From: Promicromonospora sp042731755
GTDB lineage: Bacteria; Actinomycetota; Actinomycetes; Actinomycetales; Cellulomonadaceae
Length of the DNA stretch: 64,000 nucleotides
Assembly (NCBI RefSeq): GCF_042731755.1
Contig: NZ_JBHWLR010000002.1
Location: 310,001 to 374,000 of the forward strand
Direction of reading: 5' to 3'
The notes beneath the pieces are model-generated. The model was not told where the DNA came from. It ran no database searches and was given only the letters and a program-made list of their open reading frames with translations. Position 1 is the first letter of the stretch; every line of letters starts with the position of its first letter. The position numbers and the translations under genes are program-made. This document shows, in pieces, positions 17,765 through 26,162 of this stretch.

Positions 17765-18927
17765 GAGACGCTCTCCGGGGCGTAGAACGCGCGGGCCAGC
17801 GCGTCGAGCACGTCCGCCGACCTCGGCCCGAACGACAGGATCTCCGTGTCGTCCATCGCGACGAACCGCCGGTTCTCGCCCGCCGGCGTCTGCGCCAGGG
17901 CCGGCACCTGCTCCAACAGGCCGTCGACGCCGCCCACGGACTCCAGCCCGCCGGTCATCAGCAGCACGAGGTCGGGCTGCATGGAGATCAGCCCCTCGTC
18001 GTTCAGGGGGCGCATGCCCTTCCAGCCCACCTCGGCGGCGGCGTCGATCCCGCCCAGGCCCTCGATCAGCGAGTCCGCCCCGGACTCGTCGCCGAACAGG
18101 TAGTAGACGCCGGACTGACCGCGCACGTAGAGGAAGATCACGCGCGGCCGGACGGCGGGGTCGGCGGGCGCGAGCGCCGCGACCTGCGCAAGCGTGTCGT
18201 CGACGGCGGCCTCGGTGCGCTCGGCCAGGGCGGCGCCCTCGGCGGGCAGGCCCAGGGCCTCGCCCGTGGCGCGGGCCAGGTCGGCGGAGGTCTCCAGGCT
18301 GCGGTGGCTGTCGAGCACCACGACGGGGATGCCGGCGTCGCGCATCTGCAGCACCACGTCCCAGGGGCCGAGCGTGGTGTCGGTGAGGATGACGGTGGGC
18401 GCCAGGTCGAGGATCGCCTCGCCGGTGAGCTCGTGGCCGTTCGACGTGACGAGCGGCCGGTCGGTGATCTCCGGGAAGCCCGATGAGACGTCGCGGCCCA
18501 CGACGCTGTCGCCCAGCCCGAGCTCGAAGACGATCCGCGAGAGCGAGCCGTACAGGTCGAGCGCCAGGATCCGGCTGGTGTCGGTGACGGTCACCTCGGT
18601 GCCCTGCGCGTCGGTGACGGTCGCGGGCAGCTTCGGCCGGGGGTCGTCGGTGATCGGGTCGACGGGACGGTCGGGCGTGCCGACGGTGATCTCGCCGGTC
18701 CAGGCGCGCGGGTCGGCGATCGGCTCCAGCGCGCTCAAGGGTTCGGTGCCGACGACGGCGCCGCCGTCGTCCGCGTGCCCCGCCAGGGGGAGCTGCAGGC
18801 CGCACCCTGCGACGAGGACGGCGATGGCGAGCAGTACAGCGGTGCCGATGGCGCGGCGTCGGTGGGCCGGCTTGCTCGGGGTACGCGTCGCGGCGCGATC
18901 GGGGCCGGCTCCGGACAGGCGCAACAT
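17761..18927 (-). CDS. hmuT: heme ABC transporter substrate-binding lipoprotein
   Basis: 388 residues from ATG 18927, first gene of the operon. Lipobox LVAGC with Cys42 marks a lipoprotein. The mature part is a two-lobe FhuD/HmuT fold: SRILALDLYGSLSRIVFELGLGDSVVGRD, LDLAPTVILTD, then a helical spine and the C-lobe GLGGIDAAAEVGWKG, ALARAFY. HmuT receives heme and docks on HmuUV. Two overlapping IdeR-type boxes lie 44-77 bases upstream of the start, so iron-dependent repression is expected. Confidence 0.9.
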   Translation of the reverse strand: MLRLSGAGPDRAATRTPSKPAHRRRAIGTAVLLAIAVLVAGCGLQLPLAGHADDGGAVVGTEPLSALEPIADPRAWTGEITVGTPDRPVDPITDDPRPKLPATVTDAQGTEVTVTDTSRILALDLYGSLSRIVFELGLGDSVVGRDVSSGFPEITDRPLVTSNGHELTGEAILDLAPTVILTDTTLGPWDVVLQMRDAGIPVVVLDSHRSLETSADLARATGEALGLPAEGAALAERTEAAVDDTLAQVAALAPADPAVRPRVIFLYVRGQSGVYYLFGDESGADSLIEGLGGIDAAAEVGWKGMRPLNDEGLISMQPDLVLLMTGGLESVGGVDGLLEQVPALAQTPAGENRRFVAMDDTEILSFGPRSADVLDALARAFYAPESVS

Positions 18928-18970
18928 CGGACAGCTCCCTCGTACGCCGGGACGGTGCCCCGGTATGGAA

Positions 18971-19004
18971 TTAGGTGTGCCTAACTTAGGCGAGGCGAGC
19001 CTGA
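18971..19004. promoter_or_regulatory. two overlapping IdeR/DtxR-type iron boxes
   Basis: 18971-18989 and 18986-19004 each match the 19-base iron-box consensus (TTAGGTTAGGCTAACCTAA) at 14 of 19 positions by hand count. They overlap by 4 bases and lie just upstream of hmuT. IdeR/DtxR bound to Fe(II) would repress the heme-uptake operon. Confidence 0.75.
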
Positions 19005-19383
19005 TTAAGTCAAGCCAGGTCGGCACTTGAGGTGATAAATCACCCGAGCCCCCGACCTCTGACGGGCCGGTGTTTGGCCCCACAAGTTTTTCTCACCCGG
19101 GGGAGCACCCCTTACAAGACCCCTGTGTTCCCCCCCCCCTGTGGTAGGGGGGGTACAAAAAGGGCGTTCCGGANNNNNNNNNNATCACTTGCCCCACGAT
19201 CCTCGGGGGGGGTGGGGTGAAACACAACGTTTTTTGCCACTTGGGGTTCGCATCGGGCGGTGATTGTTGTGTCCAACACCTGGTGGTGGCGGGAGGGGCA
19301 CGAGCGGTGGGTCGCGGGTGATTGTCGGGACCCACCCGAAACGGAGGTGGTGGCGCGGTCGGCCACGCCGCCACACTGTCCGG
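19005..19383. other. intergenic region with assembly gap
   Basis: Between the iron boxes and the kinase-like gene. Holds ten N at 19174-19183 flanked by C- and G-homopolymers and AT-rich fragments that look like read-end errors (about 19080-19260). I see no gene that can be trusted in it. Confidence 0.75.
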
Positions 19384-20241
19384 ATGACCGACTCGACCGC
19401 CGCCGGACCGGTCCCCGCCGGTGGGGCCGGGCTCGGGCCCCGGATCGGCGCGGGGCGCGAGGCGGAGGTGTTCGCCTGGGGCGGCGACGCCGTCGTGAAG
19501 CTCTACCGCTCCGGGTTCGACGGGCACCACGCCGAGGCGGCGGCCCTGGCCGGGCTGGCCGGGCACGACGTCGCGCCGGGCCTCGTCGACGTCCTGACCT
19601 GGGACGGCCGCCCCGGCCTGGTGCTGGAACGGGTCGCCGGCGCGGACATGCTGGAGGTGCTCCGGCGTCGGCCGTGGCGGGTGCGGGCGCTCGCCCGGGC
19701 CCTGGCCGAGACGCACCTCGCCGTCCACGCGGTGCCCGCGCCGGCCGACCTGCCCGACGTCCGCCAGGTGCTGGCCGCCCGCATCGAGGGCGCGACCCTG
19801 TCCCGGGAGCTGCGCGGGTTCGCGCTGCGCCTGCTCGACGGGCTGCCGTCCGGGGACCGCCTGTGCCACGGCGACTACCACCCCGGCAACGTCATGGTGT
19901 CCGGCGAACGGGTCAGCGTCATCGACTGGCCCAACGCCGCACGCGGCGTGCCCGAGGCGGACCACACCCGGGCGATCCTCCTGCTGCAGTGGGCCGACGC
20001 GTCGTCCGCCGCCCCGCGGGGCGTGACCGGGCTCGCGAACCGCGGGCTCGTCGCCGTCGGCCGGTCGATGCTCACCCGCGGGTACGCGCTGGCCTACGCC
20101 GACGGCTCGCCGCAGCCCCTGCGCGACCTGGAGTCATGGCTCGTGGTGCACGTCGCGGCGCGGCTGTCCGAGGGCGTCGTCGCCGAGCGCGCCCGGCTCG
20201 TCGACTGGCTCGTGCGGGCCCTGCACGCCTTCGAGGCCTGA
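19384..20241 (+). CDS. aminoglycoside phosphotransferase (APH)-family kinase-like protein
   Basis: 285 residues. Kinase-fold marks: GAGREAEVFAWGGDAVVKLYR (nucleotide loop and lysine, 20-40), LVLERVAGADM hinge, Brenner-type catalytic loop CHGDYHPGNVM (161-171, Asp164) and the metal-binding aspartate in VIDWPNA. The family phosphorylates small molecules including antibiotics, sugars and choline; substrate unknown. It ends directly in a hairpin terminator. Confidence 0.87.
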   Translation: MTDSTAAGPVPAGGAGLGPRIGAGREAEVFAWGGDAVVKLYRSGFDGHHAEAAALAGLAGHDVAPGLVDVLTWDGRPGLVLERVAGADMLEVLRRRPWRVRALARALAETHLAVHAVPAPADLPDVRQVLAARIEGATLSRELRGFALRLLDGLPSGDRLCHGDYHPGNVMVSGERVSVIDWPNAARGVPEADHTRAILLLQWADASSAAPRGVTGLANRGLVAVGRSMLTRGYALAYADGSPQPLRDLESWLVVHVAARLSEGVVAERARLVDWLVRALHAFEA

Positions 20242-20243
20242 GA

Positions 20244-20277
20244 TTTCTTCGCTTTGAGGCGGCTCAGAGCGAAGAAA
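20244..20277 (+). terminator. hairpin terminator after the APH-like gene
   Basis: Stem 20244-20258 pairs with 20263-20277 over 15 pairs including one G-U, with a GCGG loop. It begins three bases after the TGA. The A/T-rich outer stem gives A and T tracts in both directions but the downstream flank is C-rich. Confidence 0.75.
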
Positions 20278-20365
20278 CCCGGGCCTCGAAGGGGATCGGC
20301 ACCCGGCCCGTTCACCAGGCCGGACACACCGCGCCCGGCGTAGCGTGGGTCTCGGAGGTGCGGTC

Positions 20366-20548
20366 ATGAGCGACTCACGGACGGGCGCCGCGGGCGGCGG
20401 CGCGATCTACGGGCTCGGCGTCATCGGTGCCTGGGTCTACTTCTGGCAGCAGGCCGACGGTTTCTGGGAGTTCGTCTGGGCCATCGTCCAGGGCCTCTTC
20501 TGGCCGGCGTTCATGGTGTACGAGGCGTTCTCGGCCCTGGGCGGATAG
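20366..20548 (+). CDS. small two-helix membrane protein
   Basis: 60 residues with a GGAGGTG Shine-Dalgarno ahead of ATG 20366. Two hydrophobic segments, about 12-28 (AIYGLGVIGAWVYFW) and 33-56 (FVWAIVQGLFWPAFMVYEAF), suggest a hairpin in the membrane. Similar short proteins are common in actinobacteria without known function. Its 3' end overlaps the 3' end of the convergent cytochrome b gene by 38 bases, so the two transcripts are antisense there. Confidence 0.75.
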   Translation: MSDSRTGAAGGGAIYGLGVIGAWVYFWQQADGFWEFVWAIVQGLFWPAFMVYEAFSALGG

Positions 20549-22205
20549 CCCGGCGGTTCCCGACGGCACCGGCGGCACCGCCGGCCCGGCCGCTCGCGCC
20601 CTCGAGCTCCCGGCCCGCAGCCCGTGCTCCGGCGACCGCCGCGTCCCGCGCTCCGTTACCTGCCGCGTCCCGCGCTCCGTTACCTGCCGCGTCCCGCTCC
20701 GCCGCCGGCACCACGTGCCCCGTGCCGAACCCGCGCGCCAGCGCCCCGCGCAGCCGCTCGGTCCCGCGCAGTCGCCCCGCGCCGTCCGTACGGCCCGGCG
20801 CCGCCGGGACGGGGACGACGGTCAGCCGCGCCCGCTCGGCGTCGTCGACCGGCTGGTGGATCTCGGCGTACCCGCCGTTCGGCATCCGCACCACCCGCCC
20901 CGTCTCGTGCCCGTGCAGCGCGATCTCGCGGTCCTTGCGCTGCAGCCCGATGCAGACCCGCCGCGTGACCTCGAACGCCAGCGCCGGCCCGACGAACAGC
21001 AGCACCTGCAGCGTGGTGATCACCGACTCGAAGGTCACGTTGAACTCCGTCGAGACGATGTCGGCGCTCGCGGCGCCCCACAGGATGCCGTAGAAGAGCG
21101 CGCCCGCCACGCCGATGCCGGTGCGGACCGGGAAGTGGCGCGGCCGGTCCAGCACGTGGTGCTGCTCGCGGTCCTGGGTGACCCACGCCTCGACGTACGG
21201 GTAGACGACCAGCAGGCCGAAGTACACGGCGACGACGGCGAGCGGGACCAGCATGGCGAAGGTCCACGTCCAGCCGAACCACTCGGTCTCCCAGCCCGTC
21301 GGGACCAGGCGCAGCGCCCCGTCGAGGAACCCCATGTACCAGTCGGGCTGGCTCCCGGCGCCGACCTCGCTGACCGACGCCGGCCCGTAGGTCCAAACAG
21401 GGCTGATCGTCGCGGTCGCGCCGAGCAGCACGAGCACCGAGCCGGTGATGCCCATCATGCCGAAGGCGCGGAAGGCGGCGTCGGGCCACAGGCGCAGCCC
21501 GAGCGACGCGACCGGCTCCGGCCGGAACTGCTTGGCCTGCCCGTCCCGCAGGGTGAGCGCCGCCCGCGCGATCAGGACGACGACGAGCAGCCCCGGCGCG
21601 ATCGCCACGTGCAGCGGGTACAGGTTCTCGATGATCTGGCCCGGGAACGGCCCGCCGAACATCAGCCCGGCGATCCAGGTCCCGAGGAACGGGATGCTCA
21701 GCACCACGCCCTCCACGATCCGCAGGCCCGTGCCCGAGAGCATGTCGTCGGGCAGGGCGTAACCGCTCCAGCCGGCGAGCAGCACCAGCACGAAGGCCGC
21801 CACCAGCAGCACCCAGCTCAGCTGCCGCGGCCGGCGGAACCCGCCGGTGAAGAACGTGACGAGCAGCTGCATGATGACCGACGCGGGCATGACGAGCGCC
21901 GCCCAGTGGTGCGTCTGGCGCAGCAGCAGGCCGCCCGTCTGCTCGAACGAGATGCGCATGGTCGAGGCGAACGCCTCGGTCACCGTCGCCCCCTGCAGCG
22001 GTCCGTACGGCCCGGTGTAGGTGACCAGCTCGTTCGACGGCGTGTAGGTGAACGCCAGCAGGATGCCGGTGATCGTCAGGACGACCAGGCACGTGAACGT
22101 CACCACGCCGAACAGGTTGGACCAGTGCAGCTGCACGCGCCGCTCGCCGAGCGCGGCGGCCCGGGCCCGCAGGCCCGCGGCCCGACGGCGGAGGTCAGCC
22201 CGCAT
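20511..22205 (-). CDS. cytochrome b subunit, QcrB-like, without adjacent qcrA/qcrC
   Basis: 564 residues. About nine membrane helices with cytochrome b marks: GLLLRQTHHWAALVM and ENLYPLHVAIAPG for heme-binding histidines, and QPDWYMGFLDG, the actinobacterial form of the Qo-site PEWY motif. The C-terminal 120 residues are an Ala/Gly/Arg-rich tail with RDAAGNGA repeats (24-nt perfect repeat, 20647-20694). No Rieske protein or cytochrome c gene is next to it, unlike the usual qcrCAB order. Its ATG overlaps the NDH-2 gene by 11 bases, so the two are coupled. It may be a second menaquinol oxidase module or work with QcrA/QcrC encoded elsewhere. Confidence 0.88.
   Translation of the reverse strand: MRADLRRRAAGLRARAAALGERRVQLHWSNLFGVVTFTCLVVLTITGILLAFTYTPSNELVTYTGPYGPLQGATVTEAFASTMRISFEQTGGLLLRQTHHWAALVMPASVIMQLLVTFFTGGFRRPRQLSWVLLVAAFVLVLLAGWSGYALPDDMLSGTGLRIVEGVVLSIPFLGTWIAGLMFGGPFPGQIIENLYPLHVAIAPGLLVVVLIARAALTLRDGQAKQFRPEPVASLGLRLWPDAAFRAFGMMGITGSVLVLLGATATISPVWTYGPASVSEVGAGSQPDWYMGFLDGALRLVPTGWETEWFGWTWTFAMLVPLAVVAVYFGLLVVYPYVEAWVTQDREQHHVLDRPRHFPVRTGIGVAGALFYGILWGAASADIVSTEFNVTFESVITTLQVLLFVGPALAFEVTRRVCIGLQRKDREIALHGHETGRVVRMPNGGYAEIHQPVDDAERARLTVVPVPAAPGRTDGAGRLRGTERLRGALARGFGTGHVVPAAERDAAGNGARDAAGNGARDAAVAGARAAGRELEGASGRAGGAAGAVGNRRAIRPGPRTPRTP
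20647..20694 (-). repeat. two perfect 24-nt coding repeats in the cytochrome b tail
   Basis: Two identical 24-base units encode RDAAGNGA twice in the cytoplasmic C-terminal extension; a partial third unit follows. Confidence 0.9.
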
Positions 22206-23703
22206 CGCGCACCACGCTCAGCTCGGGGCGGACGGCGTCGGCGGCCGGCGCTGCGGGCGCGGTGGTCGCCGGTGCGGTGGCTGCGGGCGCGGTAACCGTC
22301 GGCGCTGCGCCTGCCGGTGCCGCGGCCGGTGCGGCGGCCGGTGCCGCTGACGGCGCGGCCGGGGCCGTCGGCTGCTGGCCCGAGCCCGCGAACGGGTCGC
22401 CGCCCGCGAGGAACGCCGCGCGGGGCGCCTGCACCGTCGAGAGCGGGATGATGTCGCGGCCGAACAGCACCGCGGACACCCACACGAGCAGCACGCGCAC
22501 CTTGCGCTCCCAGGTCGGCACCGCCAGGACGTGGTAGCCGCGGTGCATGATCCAGGCCGGGAAGCCCTTGATGACCAGGCGCTTGTACTGGAAGATCCCG
22601 CGCCCGATGCCGAGGGTCGCGACCACGCCGAGGCTGTGGTGCAGGTACGGCCTGGGCTTTCGGCCGCGCAGGACGGCGACCAGGTTCTTCGCCAGCAGCT
22701 TGCCCTGCCGGACGGCGTGCTGGGCGTTCGGCACGGTGCGCGCGCCGGGGACGGTCGAGGCCAGGTCGGGCACCGCGGCGTTGTCGCCGGCGGCCCAGGC
22801 GTCGGCGACGAGCTCGTCGTCGGTGCCGACGCGGAGGTCCGCGCGGACGCGGACCAGGCCGCGTTCGTCGACCGGCAGGTCGGTGTTCTTCGCGACGACG
22901 GGGTTGCTGCCGTTGCCGGCGGCCCAGACGAGCAGGCCGTTGCCGTACGACTCGCCGGTGGAGAGCATGATCCGGCCGTCGGCCGCCGAGACGACCTGCG
23001 TGCCGAGGTGGATGCGCCCGCCGCGCTCCTGCAGGTGCTGCACGACCCAGCGGCCGGGCTCGTCCGTGACCTCGGGCAGGATGCGCTTGTTCGCGTCGAC
23101 GAGGTGGAAGGCCAGGTCGTCGCGGCCGAGCTCCGGGTACGAGCGCAGCAGGGCCGTGGCCAGCGAGAGCAGCTCGCCGAAGACCTCGACGCCGGTGAAC
23201 CCGCCGCCCACGACGGTGACCGTCAGCAGACGACGGCGCTCGATCCCCGGCGGGAGCAGGGCGGCGCGGTCGAACGCGGTCAGCAGCGCGTCGCGGATCG
23301 CGACGGCCTCCTCCACGTGCTTGAGGCCGATCGCCTCCTGCTCGATGCCGGGGACGGGGAACGTCCGGGTGACGGCGCCGGCGGTGACGACGATCGTGTC
23401 GTACGCGATCTCCCGCAGGGTGCCGTCGTTGGTGCGGACGGTCGCGGTGCGGTGCGCGTGGTCGATCTTGGTGGTGTGGCCGGCGATGATCGTGGTGTGG
23501 TGCAGGTGGCGCCGCAGCGACACCATGACGTGCCGCGCCTCGATCGAGCCGGCCGTGACCTCGGGCAGGAACGGCTGGTAGGTCATGTAGCCGTGCGGGT
23601 CGACGAGGGTCACCTCGGCCTCACCCCGGCGGAGCTTCTTCTCCAGGCCCCACGCTGCGTAGAAGCCCGCGTAGCCGCCGCCGACGATCAGAATCTTCTC
23701 CAT
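22195..23703 (-). CDS. ndh: type II NADH dehydrogenase
   Basis: 502 residues with a GGAGGGTGTC leader before ATG 23703. FAD motif KILIVGGGYAGFYAA (3-17), family motif TYQPFLPEVTAG, second dinucleotide motif TVVGGGFTGVEVFGEL, and WAAGDNAAVPD near the second FAD contact. It passes electrons from NADH to menaquinone without pumping protons. The last 70 residues are an Ala/Pro/Thr repeat tail (APAAAPAAAP, TAPAATAPATTAP) not typical of NDH-2. It is coupled to the cytochrome b gene downstream, giving an NADH-to-quinol unit. Confidence 0.93.
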   Translation of the reverse strand: MEKILIVGGGYAGFYAAWGLEKKLRRGEAEVTLVDPHGYMTYQPFLPEVTAGSIEARHVMVSLRRHLHHTTIIAGHTTKIDHAHRTATVRTNDGTLREIAYDTIVVTAGAVTRTFPVPGIEQEAIGLKHVEEAVAIRDALLTAFDRAALLPPGIERRRLLTVTVVGGGFTGVEVFGELLSLATALLRSYPELGRDDLAFHLVDANKRILPEVTDEPGRWVVQHLQERGGRIHLGTQVVSAADGRIMLSTGESYGNGLLVWAAGNGSNPVVAKNTDLPVDERGLVRVRADLRVGTDDELVADAWAAGDNAAVPDLASTVPGARTVPNAQHAVRQGKLLAKNLVAVLRGRKPRPYLHHSLGVVATLGIGRGIFQYKRLVIKGFPAWIMHRGYHVLAVPTWERKVRVLLVWVSAVLFGRDIIPLSTVQAPRAAFLAGGDPFAGSGQQPTAPAAPSAAPAAAPAAAPAGAAPTVTAPAATAPATTAPAAPAADAVRPELSVVRDAG

Positions 23704-23835
23704 GACACCCTCCTGGTGGTCTTACCAGTTCGACAACACAGCGGGCCCGGACGTGACGTGGTGCTGGTCACACCCCTCTAGCCACGGACAACCCGAACCT
23801 GGATCCGGGCCTCGGCCGCGCGCACGCTGATCGGG

Positions 23836-23853
23836 ACCGGTCGGCCGACCGGT
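23836..23853. promoter_or_regulatory. 18-bp perfect palindrome upstream of the SDR gene
   Basis: ACCGGTCGGCCGACCGGT is its own reverse complement. It lies 29 bases before the SDR start in the divergent ndh/SDR region, a good place for a dimeric repressor site. No specific regulator can be assigned; the XRE gene at 25056 is one candidate. Confidence 0.5.
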
Positions 23854-23881
23854 GGACAACCCGTCGTGAGGAAGACCCGTC

Positions 23882-24973
23882 GTGAGCAAGCCCGTCGTGA
23901 GCAAGCCCGCCGTGACCAAGCCCGCCGTGAAGAAGACCAGCAGCGTTGTCACCAGCAGCCCCGTCAAGCACCGGCCCCGGAGGTACACCGACGTCGTCGT
24001 GCCCGACCTCGTCGGCCGGCGCGCCCTCGTGACCGGGGCCAGCGACGGGATCGGGCTCGGGATCGCCGAACGGCTCGCGCGGGCCGGGGCCGAGCTCGTG
24101 CTGCCCGTGCGCAACCCGGCCAAGGGCGCGGCCGCCGTCGAGCGCCTTCGTGCGGCGGTGCCGGACGCCGTCGTCGGCACGCGCTCGCTCGACCTCGCCT
24201 CGCTGGAGTCCGTGGCCGCGCTGGCCGACGGCCTCCTGGCGGAGGGCCGCCCGATCGACCTGCTGGTCGCCAACGCCGGGGTGATGACGCCGCCCAGCCG
24301 GCACACGACCGCCGACGGCTTCGAGCTCCAGCTCGGGACCAACCACCTCGGGCACATGGCGCTCGTCGGGCGGCTGCTGCCGCTGCTGCGGGCAGGCGAC
24401 GGTCGTACGGCCGGTGCGCGCGTGACCACGATGTCGAGCGCCGCGGCGCGGTTCGGCAAGATCGACTGGACCGACCTCAACAGCGAGCGCGACTACTCGC
24501 CCGTACGCGCCTACAACTTCTCCAAGCTCGCCCAGCTCATGTTCGCCCTGGAGCTGGACCGGCGCAGCCGGGCGCACGGCTGGGGCATCGTGAGCAACGC
24601 GGCCCACCCCGGCACCACCTACACCGGCCTCTACGCGGCCGGCCCGGCCCTGGGCACCGGCTCGGGCTCCGGCTCGGGCACCGGCTCGGGTGCCGGCGAG
24701 CCCCCGCGGATGGACACTGTCATGCGGCGGCTGCTCGCCCTCGGGGTGTTCGTGCAGCCGGTCGAGATGGGCATCCTGCCCGCGCTGCAGGCAGTCACCG
24801 ACGTCACGGCCGGCGGCGGGACGTTCTACGGGCCCGACGGCGTTGGCCACTTCACGGGCAGCTCGGCACCGCAGCGCGTCTACGCCGCCGCGACCGACGA
24901 GACGGCCGCGAGCCGGCTCTGGGACGTCTCGGAGGACCTGACGGGTTTCCGGTTCCCGGGTGCGGGTTCCTGA
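23882..24973 (+). CDS. short-chain dehydrogenase (retinol dehydrogenase-like SDR), start uncertain
   Basis: Up to 363 residues from GTG 23882. The classical SDR starts at about residue 40: LVTGASDGIGLG cofactor motif, NAGVMTPPS, catalytic Ser in TTMSSAAA and YNFSKLA (YxxxK). The segment before it is a repeat of 15-nt units (V-S/T-K-P-A/V), and a GTG at 23996 could be the real start. A GSGSGSGTGSG insertion interrupts the C-terminal part. Substrate unknown. It lies 82 bases ahead of the XRE regulator gene in the same direction. Confidence 0.82.
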   Translation: MSKPVVSKPAVTKPAVKKTSSVVTSSPVKHRPRRYTDVVVPDLVGRRALVTGASDGIGLGIAERLARAGAELVLPVRNPAKGAAAVERLRAAVPDAVVGTRSLDLASLESVAALADGLLAEGRPIDLLVANAGVMTPPSRHTTADGFELQLGTNHLGHMALVGRLLPLLRAGDGRTAGARVTTMSSAAARFGKIDWTDLNSERDYSPVRAYNFSKLAQLMFALELDRRSRAHGWGIVSNAAHPGTTYTGLYAAGPALGTGSGSGSGTGSGAGEPPRMDTVMRRLLALGVFVQPVEMGILPALQAVTDVTAGGGTFYGPDGVGHFTGSSAPQRVYAAATDETAASRLWDVSEDLTGFRFPGAGS

Positions 24974-25055
24974 CCCGGCACGGGTTCCCGAGCGAAGTCC
25001 GCAGAAGCAGGGCCTGCACACGCAGAGCCCGCACGACGAGAGTGAGGCGACGGCG

Positions 25056-25883
25056 ATGGACCGCCAGCAGCTGGCCGACTTCCTGAGGACGCGCCGCGAG
25101 GCGCTCCAGCCGGAGGACGTGGGCCTGCCGCGCGGTCCGCGCCGGCGCACCAGCGGGCTGCGGCGCGAGGAGGTGGCGGCGCTGAGCGGCGTCTCCGCCG
25201 ACTACTACAGCCGCATCGAGCAGCAGCGCGGGCCGGTGCCGTCGGAGCAGGTGCTCGCGGCGATCGCGCACGGGATGCGCCTGAGCCTCCAGGAGCGGGA
25301 CCGGCTGGTCGAGCTCGCGGGGCACGCCCTGCCGCGCCGGGTCCGGCGCGGTGACCACGTCAACGTGGGCATGATGCGGATCCTCGACGGCCTGACGGAC
25401 GCGCCCGCCCAGGTCGAGAACGTGCTGGGCGAGACCCTGCGGCAGACCCGGCTCGCGGTGACGCTGCTGGGCGACGAGACGTCGTACACCGGGCCCGACC
25501 GGGTGCGGGCCTACCGGTGGTTCACCGACCCGCACGCGCGGGACCGGGTCCCCGAGGAGGACCACGACCACCACGGGCGCACGCTCACGGCGCGGCTCGC
25601 GGCCCTGCAGGCGCAGACCGGCCCGCGGTCACCGGCGGGCGAGCTCGCCGTCCTGCTGCGCGACCGCAGCCCGGAGTTCTCACGGCTGTGGGACGAGCAC
25701 CCCGTCGTCGGCCCGTACTGCGAGCCCAAGCGCCTGAACCACCCCGAGGTGGGCCTCGTGGAGCTGCACGGGCAGACCCTGCTCGACCCGGACCAGAACC
25801 AGGCCCTGACGGTCTTCACCGCGGTGCCCGGCACGGAGAGCTACGAGCGGCTCCAGCTCCTGTCGGTCGTCGGCGCACTCTGA
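25056..25883 (+). CDS. XRE/helix-turn-helix regulator with MmyB-like ligand domain
   Basis: 275 residues. Family start DFLRTRREALQPEDVGLP...RRTSGLRREEVAALSGVSADYYSRIEQQRG (about 8-60) is the HTH, followed by an MmyB-like sensor domain (about 105-270, with the YRWFTDP and HPVVGPYCEPKRLNHPEVG stretches). Such proteins usually control a neighbouring SDR gene, as here. The palindrome at 23836-23853 is a possible site. Confidence 0.92.
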   Translation: MDRQQLADFLRTRREALQPEDVGLPRGPRRRTSGLRREEVAALSGVSADYYSRIEQQRGPVPSEQVLAAIAHGMRLSLQERDRLVELAGHALPRRVRRGDHVNVGMMRILDGLTDAPAQVENVLGETLRQTRLAVTLLGDETSYTGPDRVRAYRWFTDPHARDRVPEEDHDHHGRTLTARLAALQAQTGPRSPAGELAVLLRDRSPEFSRLWDEHPVVGPYCEPKRLNHPEVGLVELHGQTLLDPDQNQALTVFTAVPGTESYERLQLLSVVGAL

Positions 25884-26086
25884 GGCCCGGCCGGGGGGAG
25901 CGCCGTCGGGTGGCGTGTGCGCAGGGCGGGGGTGCCGGGCGTGCTGAATTCTGATCGTCCTGGTACCGCGAAGTTCACCTGAGCCGGACTGTCCGGCTGA
26001 GCCAGAACGCCCGTGGCACAGGCGAACGAAGTAAGGCCCACCCGGCCACCCTTGTCCGGGCACACCTTCCTCCGGAGCGCGCTGAC

Positions 26087-26125
26087 GACGCCGGCCGGGA
26101 TGCGGGCGGGCTCCCGGCCGGCGTC
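26087..26125. terminator. GC-rich hairpin between convergent genes
   Basis: A 14-bp perfect stem (26087-26100 with 26112-26125) around an 11-base loop, between the XRE gene and the convergent esterase operon. Likely a bidirectional terminator; no T-run. Confidence 0.65.
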
Positions 26126-26162
26126 ATGTTCCAGCTCAGTGATCCGAGCTCAGCGATGAAGC

